A DNA stretch of 38,309 bases, taken from NCBI GenBank assembly GCA_910576785.1, contig CAJTJG010000003.1:1-38309 (forward strand), written 5' to 3'. Shown here one piece after another: positions 16,667 to 25,484 of the stretch. The notes beneath the pieces were generated by a model. It had not been told where the DNA came from. It ran no database searches and saw nothing but the letters and a program-made list of their open reading frames with translations. This stretch comes from an uncultured Duncaniella sp. (GTDB taxonomy: Bacteria; Bacteroidota; Bacteroidia; Bacteroidales; Muribaculaceae). A program made the position numbers and the translations under genes. The stretch's first letter is position 1. Each line of letters begins with the position of its first letter.

Positions 16667-17380
16667 TCAGTCTTTTTTGGCAGCTTTGGCGGCTGCGGCC
16701 TTGATGATGGCAGCGCGGATTTTCTCGAGCTTCTCAGGATCGGCTGCGGCTGCTGCGAGGGCTTTCTTCTGCGCGTCGTTGAGTTCTATTCCGGCCAGGG
16801 GATCAGCCTCGGGGGCGTTGGCTCCGGCGGCTTTCTTGGCAGCTGCGGCGGCCTTGGCGGCAGCGATCTTCGCTTCCTTCTCGGCCTGCATTTTGGCTAT
16901 CTGCTCGGGAGTGGGCTTGGGTTCCTCCTTCTCGGGGAGATAGTTGAGTTTCTTGACGAGTTTGCCACGTGTGAAGACGGCCTGCTCGAAATCGTTGGAG
17001 AATTCGAGGGCGTCGGTGGGACAGTTGGTGACACAGAGCTGGCAGAATGTGCATGAGCCGAGGTCGTAGCGATAGTTGTCAAGCTTTTTCTTCTTTTTGC
17101 CGTCCCATGTCTCCACTTGCTTGATGTCGAGGGCAATGGTGCCGTTGGGACACACGCGCTCGCATGTGCCGCAGGCTATGCACTTGTGGTTGCCCTGGTC
17201 GTCGTACTTGAGTGTGAGGATCGCACGGAAACGGTCGGCCACCGGGAGGTTGTCCCTGTTGTCGGGATACTGTTCGGTGATTTTCGGCGTGACAAATTCT
17301 TTGCCGGTCACCGACATGCCTTTGATGAGGCTGGCGATTCCCGTGCCAAGATTGGAAAAGTATTCTTTTACACTACCCAT
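16667..17380 (-). CDS. nuoI: NADH-quinone oxidoreductase-type subunit I with long Ala/Lys C-terminal tail
   Basis: The 237-residue protein has two 4Fe-4S motifs: C67, C70, C73, C77 (CIACGTCERVCP) and C110, C113, C116, C120 (CTFCQLCVTNCP). They hold clusters N6a and N6b that pass electrons to NuoB. The core ends near residue 150. It is followed by about 90 residues rich in Ala, Lys and Glu (EQIAKMQAEKEAKIAAAKAA, ending AAKAAKKD), predicted to be helical or coiled, which ordinary NuoI proteins of about 160-180 residues do not have. It is the first nuo gene after the inserted atp set, 42 bp downstream of atpG. Confidence 0.94.
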   Translation of the reverse strand: MGSVKEYFSNLGTGIASLIKGMSVTGKEFVTPKITEQYPDNRDNLPVADRFRAILTLKYDDQGNHKCIACGTCERVCPNGTIALDIKQVETWDGKKKKKLDNYRYDLGSCTFCQLCVTNCPTDALEFSNDFEQAVFTRGKLVKKLNYLPEKEEPKPTPEQIAKMQAEKEAKIAAAKAAAAAKKAAGANAPEADPLAGIELNDAQKKALAAAAADPEKLEKIRAAIIKAAAAKAAKKD

Positions 17381-17422
17381 TTGAGGTGAATGATTGGATT
17401 ATTATTCTTGTGTAGAGTGGGT

Positions 17423-18310
17423 TCAGTTCTTGACCTGACCGCCGAGGATGTCGAGAAGCTCGGTGGTGATGCTCTGCTGACGCAGCTTGTTGTATTCGAG
17501 CTGCAGCTGTTCGAGGAGGCTTTTGGCGTTGTCGTTGGCGCTCTGCATGGCCATGATGCGTGCGGCCTGCTCGGATGCGCGGTTCTCGGTGAATACTTCC
17601 TGCATGACTGCGAGGAGGTACATGGGGAGAACGGAGCGGAATATGGTGGGCGCGTCGGGCTCGAATATGCACGGACGGCAGATGGCCTTGACACCCTCGG
17701 ATGTGAGGGTGGAGGGATCCACCGGCAGATACTGCTCGCGGCGCAGACGCTGGCGGCTGACGCTCTGGAAGTTCATGTAGAGAAGATCCACGCGGTCGGT
17801 GTCTCCGTGGGTGAAGAGGTCGCAGAGAGCATCGGTGAAGAGTCTCACTCCCTCGCCGCCGGTCTTGGAGTTGGCGTCGGTGAGGGTGCGCACGCTTATC
17901 TTCGGGTCGTTGAGTTTGCGTGAGGCCTTGGTGAGCTTGCGGCCGATGGGCACGATTGTTATCTCCACATCGTCGCCCCATGCGGAGCGGGCGTCGGCTA
18001 TGGCGGCCATGAGGCCCTTGAAGATGTTGATGTTGTATCCTCCGCAGAGACCGTCGTCCGACCCGAGCACCACGAATGTCACACGACGCACGTCAGCGGC
18101 CGCCTCGGTGAGGGGTGACGAAAACTCGGCATCGGCGCTGAGCAGATTGCCGATAATGGTCTCGATCTGCTGACGGAATGGCAGGAGGCGCTTGAGGTCG
18201 GCCTCGGCGCGGTGCATCTTGGCCGAGGATATCATCTTCATGGCTCCGGTGATTTTCTCGTTGGAGGTCACTGAGCCTATGCGTCCTTTTAGTTCGCGTA
18301 GTGTGGACAT
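17423..18310 (-). CDS. atpG: F1Fo ATP synthase gamma subunit
   Basis: The 295-residue central rotor shaft of F1 has an N-terminal helix LRELKGRIGSVTSNEKITGAMKMISSAKM and a C-terminal helix MQSANDNAKSLLEQLQLEYN followed by LRQQSITTELLDILGG, both classic for gamma. The middle Rossmann-like part includes SDDGLCGGYN. It lies 32 bp after atpA and is the last atp gene, 42 bp before nuoI. Confidence 0.95.
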   Translation of the reverse strand: MSTLRELKGRIGSVTSNEKITGAMKMISSAKMHRAEADLKRLLPFRQQIETIIGNLLSADAEFSSPLTEAAADVRRVTFVVLGSDDGLCGGYNINIFKGLMAAIADARSAWGDDVEITIVPIGRKLTKASRKLNDPKISVRTLTDANSKTGGEGVRLFTDALCDLFTHGDTDRVDLLYMNFQSVSRQRLRREQYLPVDPSTLTSEGVKAICRPCIFEPDAPTIFRSVLPMYLLAVMQEVFTENRASEQAARIMAMQSANDNAKSLLEQLQLEYNKLRQQSITTELLDILGGQVKN

Positions 18311-18342
18311 ATATGGTGGTGTGGTGGGTGCTGTGGTGTGGG

Positions 18343-19914
18343 TTATTTATATGAAGCGGCTACCTCGGTGGCTGCTGCGGTGAGCAGGGCGGTGATGTCG
18401 TCGTCAAGGCGTCCGGCGCGGATGGCGTCCATGGCGTCCTGATTGCGTGCGTGCATGAGCTGGAGGAAGTTTTTCTCGAAGTCCTTCACTTTCTCCACGG
18501 GCACATCGGCGAGCAAGCCTTTTGTTCCGCAGTAGATGAGGGCCACCTCGTCCTCCACCTGCATGGGGGAGTACTGGGGCTGTATGAGAAGGTTCTCGTT
18601 CTTGCGGCCTTTGTCGATGACACGTGCGGTTACGGCGTCGATGTCGCCGCCGAATTTGGTGAACGATTCAAGCTCGCGGAACTGTGCCTGGTCGATCTTG
18701 AGTGTACCGGCCACTTTCTTCATGGACTTGATCTGTGCCGATCCGCCCACACGCGATACGGAGATACCTACGTTGATGGCGGGGCGTATGCCGCGGTTGA
18801 AGAGTGCGGTCTCGAGGAATATCTGACCATCGGTGATGGAGATCACGTTGGTGGGGATGTAGGCTGACACGTCGCCGGCCTGGGTCTCGATGATGGGGAG
18901 CGCGGTGAGCGATCCGCCACCTTTGACGATGGGGCGGAGGGGCTCGGGAAGGTCGTTCATGTTGCTGGCCACTTCCTGGTTGTCGATGATCTTGGCTGCG
19001 CGCTCGAGCAGACGGCTGTGGAGGTAGAAGATATCGCCGGGGTATGCCTCGCGGCCGGAGGGGCGCTTGAGCACGAGCGATATCTCGCGGTAGGCCACGG
19101 CCTGCTTGGAGAGATCATCGTAGACGATGAGTGCGTCGCGTCCGGTGTCGCGGATGTATTCGCCGATGGCCACGCCTGCAAACGGGGCGTAGTAGCGCAT
19201 GGCGGCGGAGTCGGATGCTGTGGCGGCAACCACTACTGTGTATTCGAGTGCTCCGTGCTGGCGGAGGGTCTCGACGATGGATGCCACTGTGGATGCTTTC
19301 TGTCCGATGGCGACGTAGATGCAGTAGACGGGTTTGCCTTGCTCGAAGTCGCGGCGCTGGTTGATGATTGTGTCGATGGCGATGGCTGTCTTGCCGATCT
19401 GGCGGTCGCCGATGATGAGCTCACGCTGTCCGCGGCCTATGGGCACCATGGAGTCGATGGCCTTGATGCCTGTCTGGAGCGGCTGTTTCACGGGCTGGCG
19501 GAAGATTACACCGGGGGCCTTGCGCTCGAGAGGGAGTGGGAGGAGCTTGCCGTCGATGGGTCCGCGTCCGTCAATGGGCTGACCCAAGACGTTGATGACA
19601 CGTCCGAAGAGGCCGTCGCCCACGTTGATGGATGCGATCTGGCCTGTGCGGCGCACGCTCATGTTCTCGGTGACCTTGTTGACGTTGTTGAGGAGGATGA
19701 CGCCGACATTGCTCTCCTCGAGGTTGAGAGCCACGCCCTTTACGCCGTTCTCGAACTCAACGAGCTCATTGGCGCAGACGTTGTCGAGGCCATAGACGTG
19801 GGCCACACCGTCGCCCACCTCGAGGACGGTGCCTGTTTCTTCAAACGACACCTTTGAGTTGACGTTCTCGAGTTGTTGTTTCAGTACCTGAGAGATCTCG
19901 CTTGGGTTTATCAT
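18343..19914 (-). CDS. atpA: F1Fo ATP synthase alpha subunit
   Basis: The 523-residue non-catalytic nucleotide-binding subunit has a Walker A motif GDRQIGKT at 169-176 and the arginine-finger region in the family motif GISVSRVGGSAQ. The opening residues (INPSEISQVLKQQLEN) form the helix that binds the delta subunit. It lies 26 bp after atpH. Length and motifs are normal. Confidence 0.96.
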   Translation of the reverse strand: MINPSEISQVLKQQLENVNSKVSFEETGTVLEVGDGVAHVYGLDNVCANELVEFENGVKGVALNLEESNVGVILLNNVNKVTENMSVRRTGQIASINVGDGLFGRVINVLGQPIDGRGPIDGKLLPLPLERKAPGVIFRQPVKQPLQTGIKAIDSMVPIGRGQRELIIGDRQIGKTAIAIDTIINQRRDFEQGKPVYCIYVAIGQKASTVASIVETLRQHGALEYTVVVAATASDSAAMRYYAPFAGVAIGEYIRDTGRDALIVYDDLSKQAVAYREISLVLKRPSGREAYPGDIFYLHSRLLERAAKIIDNQEVASNMNDLPEPLRPIVKGGGSLTALPIIETQAGDVSAYIPTNVISITDGQIFLETALFNRGIRPAINVGISVSRVGGSAQIKSMKKVAGTLKIDQAQFRELESFTKFGGDIDAVTARVIDKGRKNENLLIQPQYSPMQVEDEVALIYCGTKGLLADVPVEKVKDFEKNFLQLMHARNQDAMDAIRAGRLDDDITALLTAAATEVAASYK

Positions 19915-19940
19915 TGGTAGTGGAGCTGAATAGTATTGAT

Positions 19941-20483
19941 TTAGTTTAGCAGTTTGAGTCGGAGTTGTTTGAGCTCGTTGGCCACGGACGCATCGAGCTT
20001 TTCGTTGTCGATGTTCACGACAAAACCGCCAATGAGGTCAGGGTCTATGACGCTCTTGTAGTCCATAGTATCGCCGCCGAGCTGGGCGGTGATTAATTTC
20101 TTGAGTCTCTCCTCCTCGGCCTTTGCCATCGGAGCGGCAGAGGTCACGGTGACGAGCCTTATGCCATGGGCCTTACGGTAAAGTTTCATGTAGGCGAGGG
20201 CAATGTCGCGTGCGGCATCGAGACGGTTGTTCTCGGTCAGCAGCTGTATGAATGACTGCATGACGGTATCGTCGGCAGTGGCACCGGAGGCTGTGGTGAG
20301 CAGTCGGGCCTTGTCGGCGGCGGGCACGAAGGGGTTGGCCATCACCTTGAGCAGGTCGGGCTGGCTTTCGTAGGCCGCTGCCAGATTGCCCATGAGAGTG
20401 AAGACGTGCTTGTCCTTGCCGTTTTCGGCGGCATATTCAAGCAGTGCCTTGGCATATCGGTTCGGTATGAGACCTTGGTTCAT
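19941..20483 (-). CDS. atpH: F1Fo ATP synthase delta subunit
   Basis: The 180-residue peripheral-stalk subunit has an N-terminal helical domain starting GLIPNRYAKALLEYA and a C-terminal part with DPDLIGGFVVNIDNEKLDASV, the usual delta/OSCP signature. It joins the b subunit to the top of F1. It lies 41 bp after atpF. Confidence 0.94.
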   Translation of the reverse strand: MNQGLIPNRYAKALLEYAAENGKDKHVFTLMGNLAAAYESQPDLLKVMANPFVPAADKARLLTTASGATADDTVMQSFIQLLTENNRLDAARDIALAYMKLYRKAHGIRLVTVTSAAPMAKAEEERLKKLITAQLGGDTMDYKSVIDPDLIGGFVVNIDNEKLDASVANELKQLRLKLLN

Positions 20484-20524
20484 GATGAGGTGGGGGTGAG
20501 ACTTGTGGGCCTTTTAGGGCTGTG

Positions 20525-21022
20525 TTAATTCTTTTTTTCCATATCGTCGAGCAGGGAGCTGACAAGCTGTTCCTGGGCCTTGTCTTCCTTGAGCTGGTTG
20601 CGCACCACTTTCTGGGCGATGTCGAGGGCGAAGGATGACACTTCGTTGCGGAATTGGTCCTGTGCGGCTTTGCGTTCCTGCTCGATGGATGCACGTGCGG
20701 CGTCCATCTCCTTTTTGGCGGCCTGTCGGGCTTCGTTGCGGGCTTCCTCGATGATCTGTGATTTCATCTTGTCGGCCTCGCGGAGCATCTCGGCCTGCTG
20801 GCGGCGGGCGTCGGCTATGTGTTTGTCAGCCTCTTCGCGGGCATGGTCAAGCTGTTCTTTGGCATTTTGAGCATACTCCACACCCTTGTCGATGAGGTCG
20901 GCCCGGTCTGACACTCCTTTCATGATCGCCGGCCAGCCCCACCGCCACAGGATGACGAAGAGGATGGCGAACGATACGAACATCCAGAATATCAGGCCGA
21001 AATCAGGCGTGAATAGTTCCAT
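20525..21022 (-). CDS. atpF: F1Fo ATP synthase b subunit
   Basis: The 165-residue protein has one N-terminal membrane helix (LIFWMFVSFAILFVILWRW) followed by a long charged coiled coil (about 40-150) rich in Ala, Glu, Lys and Arg, as in the peripheral stalk b subunit. A single b gene is present, so the stalk is probably a homodimer. It lies 30 bp after atpE. Confidence 0.95.
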   Translation of the reverse strand: MELFTPDFGLIFWMFVSFAILFVILWRWGWPAIMKGVSDRADLIDKGVEYAQNAKEQLDHAREEADKHIADARRQQAEMLREADKMKSQIIEEARNEARQAAKKEMDAARASIEQERKAAQDQFRNEVSSFALDIAQKVVRNQLKEDKAQEQLVSSLLDDMEKKN

Positions 21023-21052
21023 AGCGTGATGTTGTGTGTGGATTGCTGCCTA

Positions 21053-21301
21053 TTAGCCTACGAACATTGCAAGAATGCAGACGATAACTGCGAAGAGTGC
21101 CACACCCTCGATAAGGGCTGCGATGACGATCATGTTGCTTCGGATGTCGCCTGTCGACTCGGGCTGACGGGCGATTGCCTCCATGGCCGAACCACCGATT
21201 TTGCCGATACCGATGCCGGCACCGATTGCTGCGATTGCTGCACCGATGCATACGCCGATGCCAAGTGTTCCTTCGATAGCTGCTAAGATCATTGCTAACA
21301 T
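21053..21301 (-). CDS. atpE: F1Fo ATP synthase c subunit (rotor ring), proton-type
   Basis: The 82-residue hairpin of two membrane helices is joined by the polar loop ARQPE. Helix 1 has the glycine pattern GAGIGIGKIGG (28-37). The ion-binding carboxylate is E65 in AALIEGVALF. The residues that make a sodium site in Na+-type c rings (Gln in helix 1; Ser and Thr after the Glu) are replaced here by Ile, Gly and Val, so proton coupling is expected. It lies 52 bp after atpB. Confidence 0.95.
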   Translation of the reverse strand: MLAMILAAIEGTLGIGVCIGAAIAAIGAGIGIGKIGGSAMEAIARQPESTGDIRSNMIVIAALIEGVALFAVIVCILAMFVG

Positions 21302-21353
21302 AATAGATAGGGATTTAAGGGGGTTATGATTTTTTTATTTTTATTCGTTTGTC

Positions 21354-22490
21354 TTATTTGGCCGTGGCCGGAAGGGCTGTGGGCCGGGTTGACTCTTTCT
21401 TGTCGTGCTCCTCGTGGCCTTCTTCCTGTCCGAGCGCTATGAAGAGCGTGGAGAGCATGGTGAACACGTATGCCTGGATGAAGCTGACGAGGACGTCGAT
21501 AAGGAGCATGAACACCGAGAATATCACCGATACCAGTGCTGTGGCTCCTGTCACCGCCGGGCCCATTGCCGCGAAGATGAAGATGAGGAGTGTGAGCACG
21601 ATCACGATCATGTGGCCACCCATCATGTTGGCGAACAGACGCACCGTGAGTGCGGCCGGCTTGGTGAAGATGCCGAATACCTCGATGAGGGGCATGATGG
21701 GGAGAGGCCATTTGAGCCACCAGGGCACGTCGGGGTTGAAGATCTCCTTCCAGTAGTGTTTGGTGGCGAATATGTTGGTGATGAAGAATGTGAGCAGGGC
21801 CAGAACGAGTGTCACGGCGATGTTGCCGGTGAGGTTGGCACCTCCGGGGAATATGACGATCAGGCCCAGGAGGTTCATCACGAGGATGAAGAAGAACACC
21901 GTGAGGAGGTAGGGGGCGAACTTCTGCGCCTTGTTCTTGAGCGTCGGTTTGATGACTCCGTCGTAGATGAAGAGTATGACGAACTCTATTGCTCCTGTCA
22001 TCTTGCGCGGGCCCTTCATGCCCTGTGTCTTGTGCCAGCGTGCCACGGAGAGTATTGCCCAGATGCACAGCAGCACGGCTATGAAGATGCCACATACGTT
22101 CTTGGTGATGGATATGTCGATGGTGGGTTTGACCTCCTTGCCGTCGATGATCTCCACAACCTTTCCTTTGTAGGGGCTGTCCTTGCCGGCGATCTTGAAC
22201 TCGGCGTTGCCGTCGCGCCACACACCACCGTTGGCGTGGTCGGTGACTCTCGACGATGAGAATACGTGGAGGCCATCGCTACCCCATACGATGACGGGGA
22301 GTGGGATGCGCTTGTGGTGGTTGAATGGCACTTCCCAGCCGTAGCCGTCGCCGAGGTGCTCGAATATGATCCCCTGGGCGTCAACGCCCTCCTTCTCTTT
22401 GCCTTCGTCGTGGCCGGAGGCCATGAGTGAGGCAGGGAGCAGGACGGCCATGATGGCCAGCGCTAAGCGGATGAATATTTGTCGGGTCAT
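21354..22490 (-). CDS. atpB: F1Fo ATP synthase a subunit with signal peptide and periplasmic N-terminal extension
   Basis: The 378-residue protein is longer than the 250-290 residues of typical a subunits. It opens with a signal-like segment (IFIRLALAIMAVLLPASLMA) and a soluble stretch (about 25-130) with acidic and histidine-rich parts, then the usual five or six helices. The essential half-channel arginine is R284 in PAALTVRLFANMMGGH. Such an extension is, as I recall, common in Bacteroidetes AtpB. The ATG at 22490 is chosen over a GTG at 22514 that would overlap atpC; the ATG begins 11 bp past the atpC stop. No small atpI-like gene separates atpC from atpB. Confidence 0.94.
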   Translation of the reverse strand: MTRQIFIRLALAIMAVLLPASLMASGHDEGKEKEGVDAQGIIFEHLGDGYGWEVPFNHHKRIPLPVIVWGSDGLHVFSSSRVTDHANGGVWRDGNAEFKIAGKDSPYKGKVVEIIDGKEVKPTIDISITKNVCGIFIAVLLCIWAILSVARWHKTQGMKGPRKMTGAIEFVILFIYDGVIKPTLKNKAQKFAPYLLTVFFFILVMNLLGLIVIFPGGANLTGNIAVTLVLALLTFFITNIFATKHYWKEIFNPDVPWWLKWPLPIMPLIEVFGIFTKPAALTVRLFANMMGGHMIVIVLTLLIFIFAAMGPAVTGATALVSVIFSVFMLLIDVLVSFIQAYVFTMLSTLFIALGQEEGHEEHDKKESTRPTALPATAK

Positions 22491-22501
22491 GCTGGAGCGT
22501 T

Positions 22502-22738
22502 TTAATAGATGCACACGGAGATGATATCGGAGTCCACGTCGGCTATTCCGCCGGTGATGTCGGCTTCATGTTCGCCGTCGGCAGGCGTGGTGTAGCGCAC
22601 CTTGCCAGGGGTGAGAGTGGATATGAGCGAGGCGTGTCCGGGAAGCACGGTGAAGGCTCCCATTGATCCGGGGAGGTGCACCACGGTGACTTCTCCCTGG
22701 AAGAGTATGTCCTCGGCTGATATTATCTTGAGTGTCAT
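22502..22738 (-). CDS. atpC: F1Fo ATP synthase epsilon subunit, beta-domain only
   Basis: At 78 residues it contains the N-terminal beta-sandwich (LKIISAEDILFQGEVTVVHL, GAFTVLPGHASLISTLTPG) and stops before the two C-terminal helices present in epsilon subunits of about 135 residues. Those helices are the part that inhibits ATP hydrolysis in other bacteria. Short epsilon forms occur in Bacteroidetes, so this is probably not a truncation. It lies 64 bp after atpD. Confidence 0.92.
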   Translation of the reverse strand: MTLKIISAEDILFQGEVTVVHLPGSMGAFTVLPGHASLISTLTPGKVRYTTPADGEHEADITGGIADVDSDIISVCIY

Positions 22739-22802
22739 CTGTTCTATGATGAAGTTGATTGGGGTGTGTAGTGTTGATGTCGGTGGTTGGCGTCAGGGGG
22801 GA

Positions 22803-24308
22803 TCAGCCTGCCACTTCCTCGAGTATCTTCTTGCCTTTGGCGATGGCGTCGTCGATGGTGCCGACGTTGAGGAATGCCTGCTCGGGCAGATAGTCGACGT
22901 CGCCGTTGAGGATCATCTTGAATCCGCGTATAGTCTCGCTCAGAGGCACCATGACGCCGGGGAGTCCGGTGAACTGCTCGGCCACGTGGAAGGGCTGGGA
23001 GAGGAAGCGCTGGGCGCGGCGGGCGCGTGCCACAACGAGTTTGTCCTCGTCGGAGAGTTCGTCAACACCGAGGATGGCGATGATGTCCTGAAGCTCGTTG
23101 TACTTCTGCAGGAGCTGCTTGACGGCCTGGGCGGTGTTGTAGTGATCCTCGCCGATGATGTTGGGGTCGAGGATTCGCGATGTTGATTCGAGGGGGTCCA
23201 CGGCGGGGTATATACCGAGCTCGGTGATCTTACGCGAGAGCACTGTGGTGGCGTCGAGGAAGCTGAATGTGGTGGCGGGAGCGGGGTCGGTGAGGTCGTC
23301 GGCGGGGACGTAGATGGCCTGAACCGAGGTGATCGAGCCGTTCTTGGTGGATGTGATTCGCTCCTGCAGGGCGCCCATCTCGGATGCGAGTGTGGGCTGG
23401 TAGCCTACGGCCGAGGGCATGCGGCCGAGAAGGGCCGACACCTCCGAACCTGCCTGGGTGAAACGGAAGATGTTGTCGATGAACAGGAGGATGTCCTTAC
23501 CGCCGCCGTCCTGATCGCGGAACTGCTCGGCCACGGTGAGGCCGGAGAGTGCCACGCGCAGACGTGCGCCCGGGGGCTCGTTCATCTGGCCGAACACCAG
23601 GGTGGCCTGCGAGTTCTCCAGTTCGGCAGTGTCCACATCGTCGATGTTCCACTGTCCTTTCTCCATACCCTCCTCGAACTTCTTGCCATACTTGATGACA
23701 CCGCTCTCGATCATCTCACGCAGGAGGTCGTTGCCCTCGCGGGTACGCTCGCCCACACCGGTGAACACCGAGAAGCCGTTGTGGCCCTTGGCGATGTTGT
23801 TGATGAGCTCCATGATGAGCACGGTCTTGCCTACGCCGGCACCGCCGAACAGACCGATCTTGCCGCCCTTGCTGTAGGGCTCGAGCAGGTCGATCACCTT
23901 GATGCCGGTGTAGAGGATCTCGGTGCCGATGGTGAGCTCGTCGAATTCGGGTGCGGGCTGGTGGATGGGGCGCAGGTTCTCGCGATTGAGCTGGGGCAGA
24001 CGGTCGATGGCGTCGCCGATCACGTTGAGGAGTCGGCCTTTGATCTGCGAGCCTGTGGGCACCGCTATGGGGCGGCCGAGATTCTCCACGCGTGTGCCGC
24101 GCTGAAGGCCGTCGGTGCTCTCCATGGCCACGCAGCGCACGGTCTGCTCACCGATATGCTGCTCCACCTCGAGTATGGTGTCCGACCCGTCGGGGCGAGT
24201 CACCTTGAGTGCGGTGTAGATGGGGGGGATGATGCTTTCGTCGCCTTCGAAGATGACGTCGACCACAGGGCCGATTACCTGGGCGATCTTACCATAGTTT
24301 TCACTCAT
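22803..24308 (-). CDS. atpD: F1Fo ATP synthase beta subunit
   Basis: The 501-residue catalytic subunit has Walker A GGAGVGKT at 155-162, GVGERTREGNDL with the catalytic glutamate, and the Walker B strand DILLFIDNIFRFTQAG. The C-terminal DELSDEDK region, the counterpart of DELSEED, contacts gamma. This is the first atp gene of the array and starts 36 bp after nuoH with no recognisable promoter in the gap, so it is probably read from the nuoA promoter or from a site inside nuoH. Confidence 0.96.
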   Translation of the reverse strand: MSENYGKIAQVIGPVVDVIFEGDESIIPPIYTALKVTRPDGSDTILEVEQHIGEQTVRCVAMESTDGLQRGTRVENLGRPIAVPTGSQIKGRLLNVIGDAIDRLPQLNRENLRPIHQPAPEFDELTIGTEILYTGIKVIDLLEPYSKGGKIGLFGGAGVGKTVLIMELINNIAKGHNGFSVFTGVGERTREGNDLLREMIESGVIKYGKKFEEGMEKGQWNIDDVDTAELENSQATLVFGQMNEPPGARLRVALSGLTVAEQFRDQDGGGKDILLFIDNIFRFTQAGSEVSALLGRMPSAVGYQPTLASEMGALQERITSTKNGSITSVQAIYVPADDLTDPAPATTFSFLDATTVLSRKITELGIYPAVDPLESTSRILDPNIIGEDHYNTAQAVKQLLQKYNELQDIIAILGVDELSDEDKLVVARARRAQRFLSQPFHVAEQFTGLPGVMVPLSETIRGFKMILNGDVDYLPEQAFLNVGTIDDAIAKGKKILEEVAG

Positions 24309-24344
24309 CGCGATTGTATTGTTTAGGAGGGTTTGTTCTTGGGA

Positions 24345-25421
24345 TTAGAGGTAGAGGCCGTAGGTCACGATGATGACCATGAGCACGAGGTTGAAGAGGT
24401 TGATGGGGAGGAGGTATTTCCACTCGAGAGTCAGCAGCTGGTCGATACGCAGACGGGGGAATGTCCACTTGAACCAGATGATGATGAACGAGAGTGCCAC
24501 GGCCTTGGCGATGAACCATACTACGGAGGGGATGAAGTCCATCACGTGGTTGAAGGCGTCGAAGCCGGGTATGTGGAGAGGCATCCATCCGCCGAAGAAG
24601 AGGAGGGCTGCCACGCCCGATACGATGAAGAGGTTGAGGTACTCGGCCAGATAGAAGAATCCGAAGTGGATACCGGAGTACTCGGTGTGGTAGCCGGCGG
24701 TGAGCTCGCTCTCGGCCTCGGGGAGGTCAAACGGGCCGCGGTTGGTCTCGGCGGTGCCGGCGATCATGAAGATCACGAATGCTATGATGGCGGGGATGTG
24801 GCCCGAGAAGATGAACCACAGGTGCTCCTGGCTCATGACGATGTCGGTGACATTCATCGATCCGGCCATCACCACCATGGTGACAACGCAGAGGCCCATG
24901 GAGAGCTCGTAGCTGACCATCTGCGCTCCCGATCGGAGGGCGCCGATGAGGGTGAATTTGTTGTTGGACGACCATCCGGCCAGAAGTATGCCGAGCACGC
25001 CTATGGACGATACTGCAAGCAGGAAGAATATGCCTACGTTGAAGTTGATGATCTGCAGTCCGTTGCCCCAGGGGAGCACGGCGAATGCGAGCATCGAGGC
25101 TATGATGACCAGATAGGGCGCGAGGGCGAACAGGAATTTGTCGATATGATTGAGCGAGATAAGCTCCTTGATGAGGATCTTGAACATGTCCGCGACGCTC
25201 TGGAGCAGACCCCACGGACCCACACGGTTGGGGCCGAGGCGGCACTGGAAATAGGCGCACACCTTACGTTCGAAAAGGATGTAGAACAGGGCGAGGACTG
25301 CATAGAGGAGCATCAGTCCCACTCCGATGAGCAGGCACTCGAAGGTGACTGCCAGCCACTCGGGCATGTAGCCGAGCAGGAAGGAGTGAATCCAGGCGGT
25401 TCCTACTGATAAGTCTTGCAT
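24345..25421 (-). CDS. nuoH: NADH-quinone oxidoreductase-type subunit H
   Basis: The 358-residue membrane subunit forms the floor of the quinone chamber. It shows CRLGPNRVGPWGLLQSVAD in the first loop and ETNRGPFDLPEAESELTAG in the acidic loop that links the quinone site to the proton channels. It lies 63 bp after nuoCD and is followed directly by atpD rather than by nuoI. Confidence 0.96.
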   Translation of the reverse strand: MQDLSVGTAWIHSFLLGYMPEWLAVTFECLLIGVGLMLLYAVLALFYILFERKVCAYFQCRLGPNRVGPWGLLQSVADMFKILIKELISLNHIDKFLFALAPYLVIIASMLAFAVLPWGNGLQIINFNVGIFFLLAVSSIGVLGILLAGWSSNNKFTLIGALRSGAQMVSYELSMGLCVVTMVVMAGSMNVTDIVMSQEHLWFIFSGHIPAIIAFVIFMIAGTAETNRGPFDLPEAESELTAGYHTEYSGIHFGFFYLAEYLNLFIVSGVAALLFFGGWMPLHIPGFDAFNHVMDFIPSVVWFIAKAVALSFIIIWFKWTFPRLRIDQLLTLEWKYLLPINLFNLVLMVIIVTYGLYL

Positions 25422-25484
25422 AACTTGGACGGTAATGATTGGTGGTGTTGTTTTCTTTCTTTATTATAAGGTGGAGGGGAGGGA

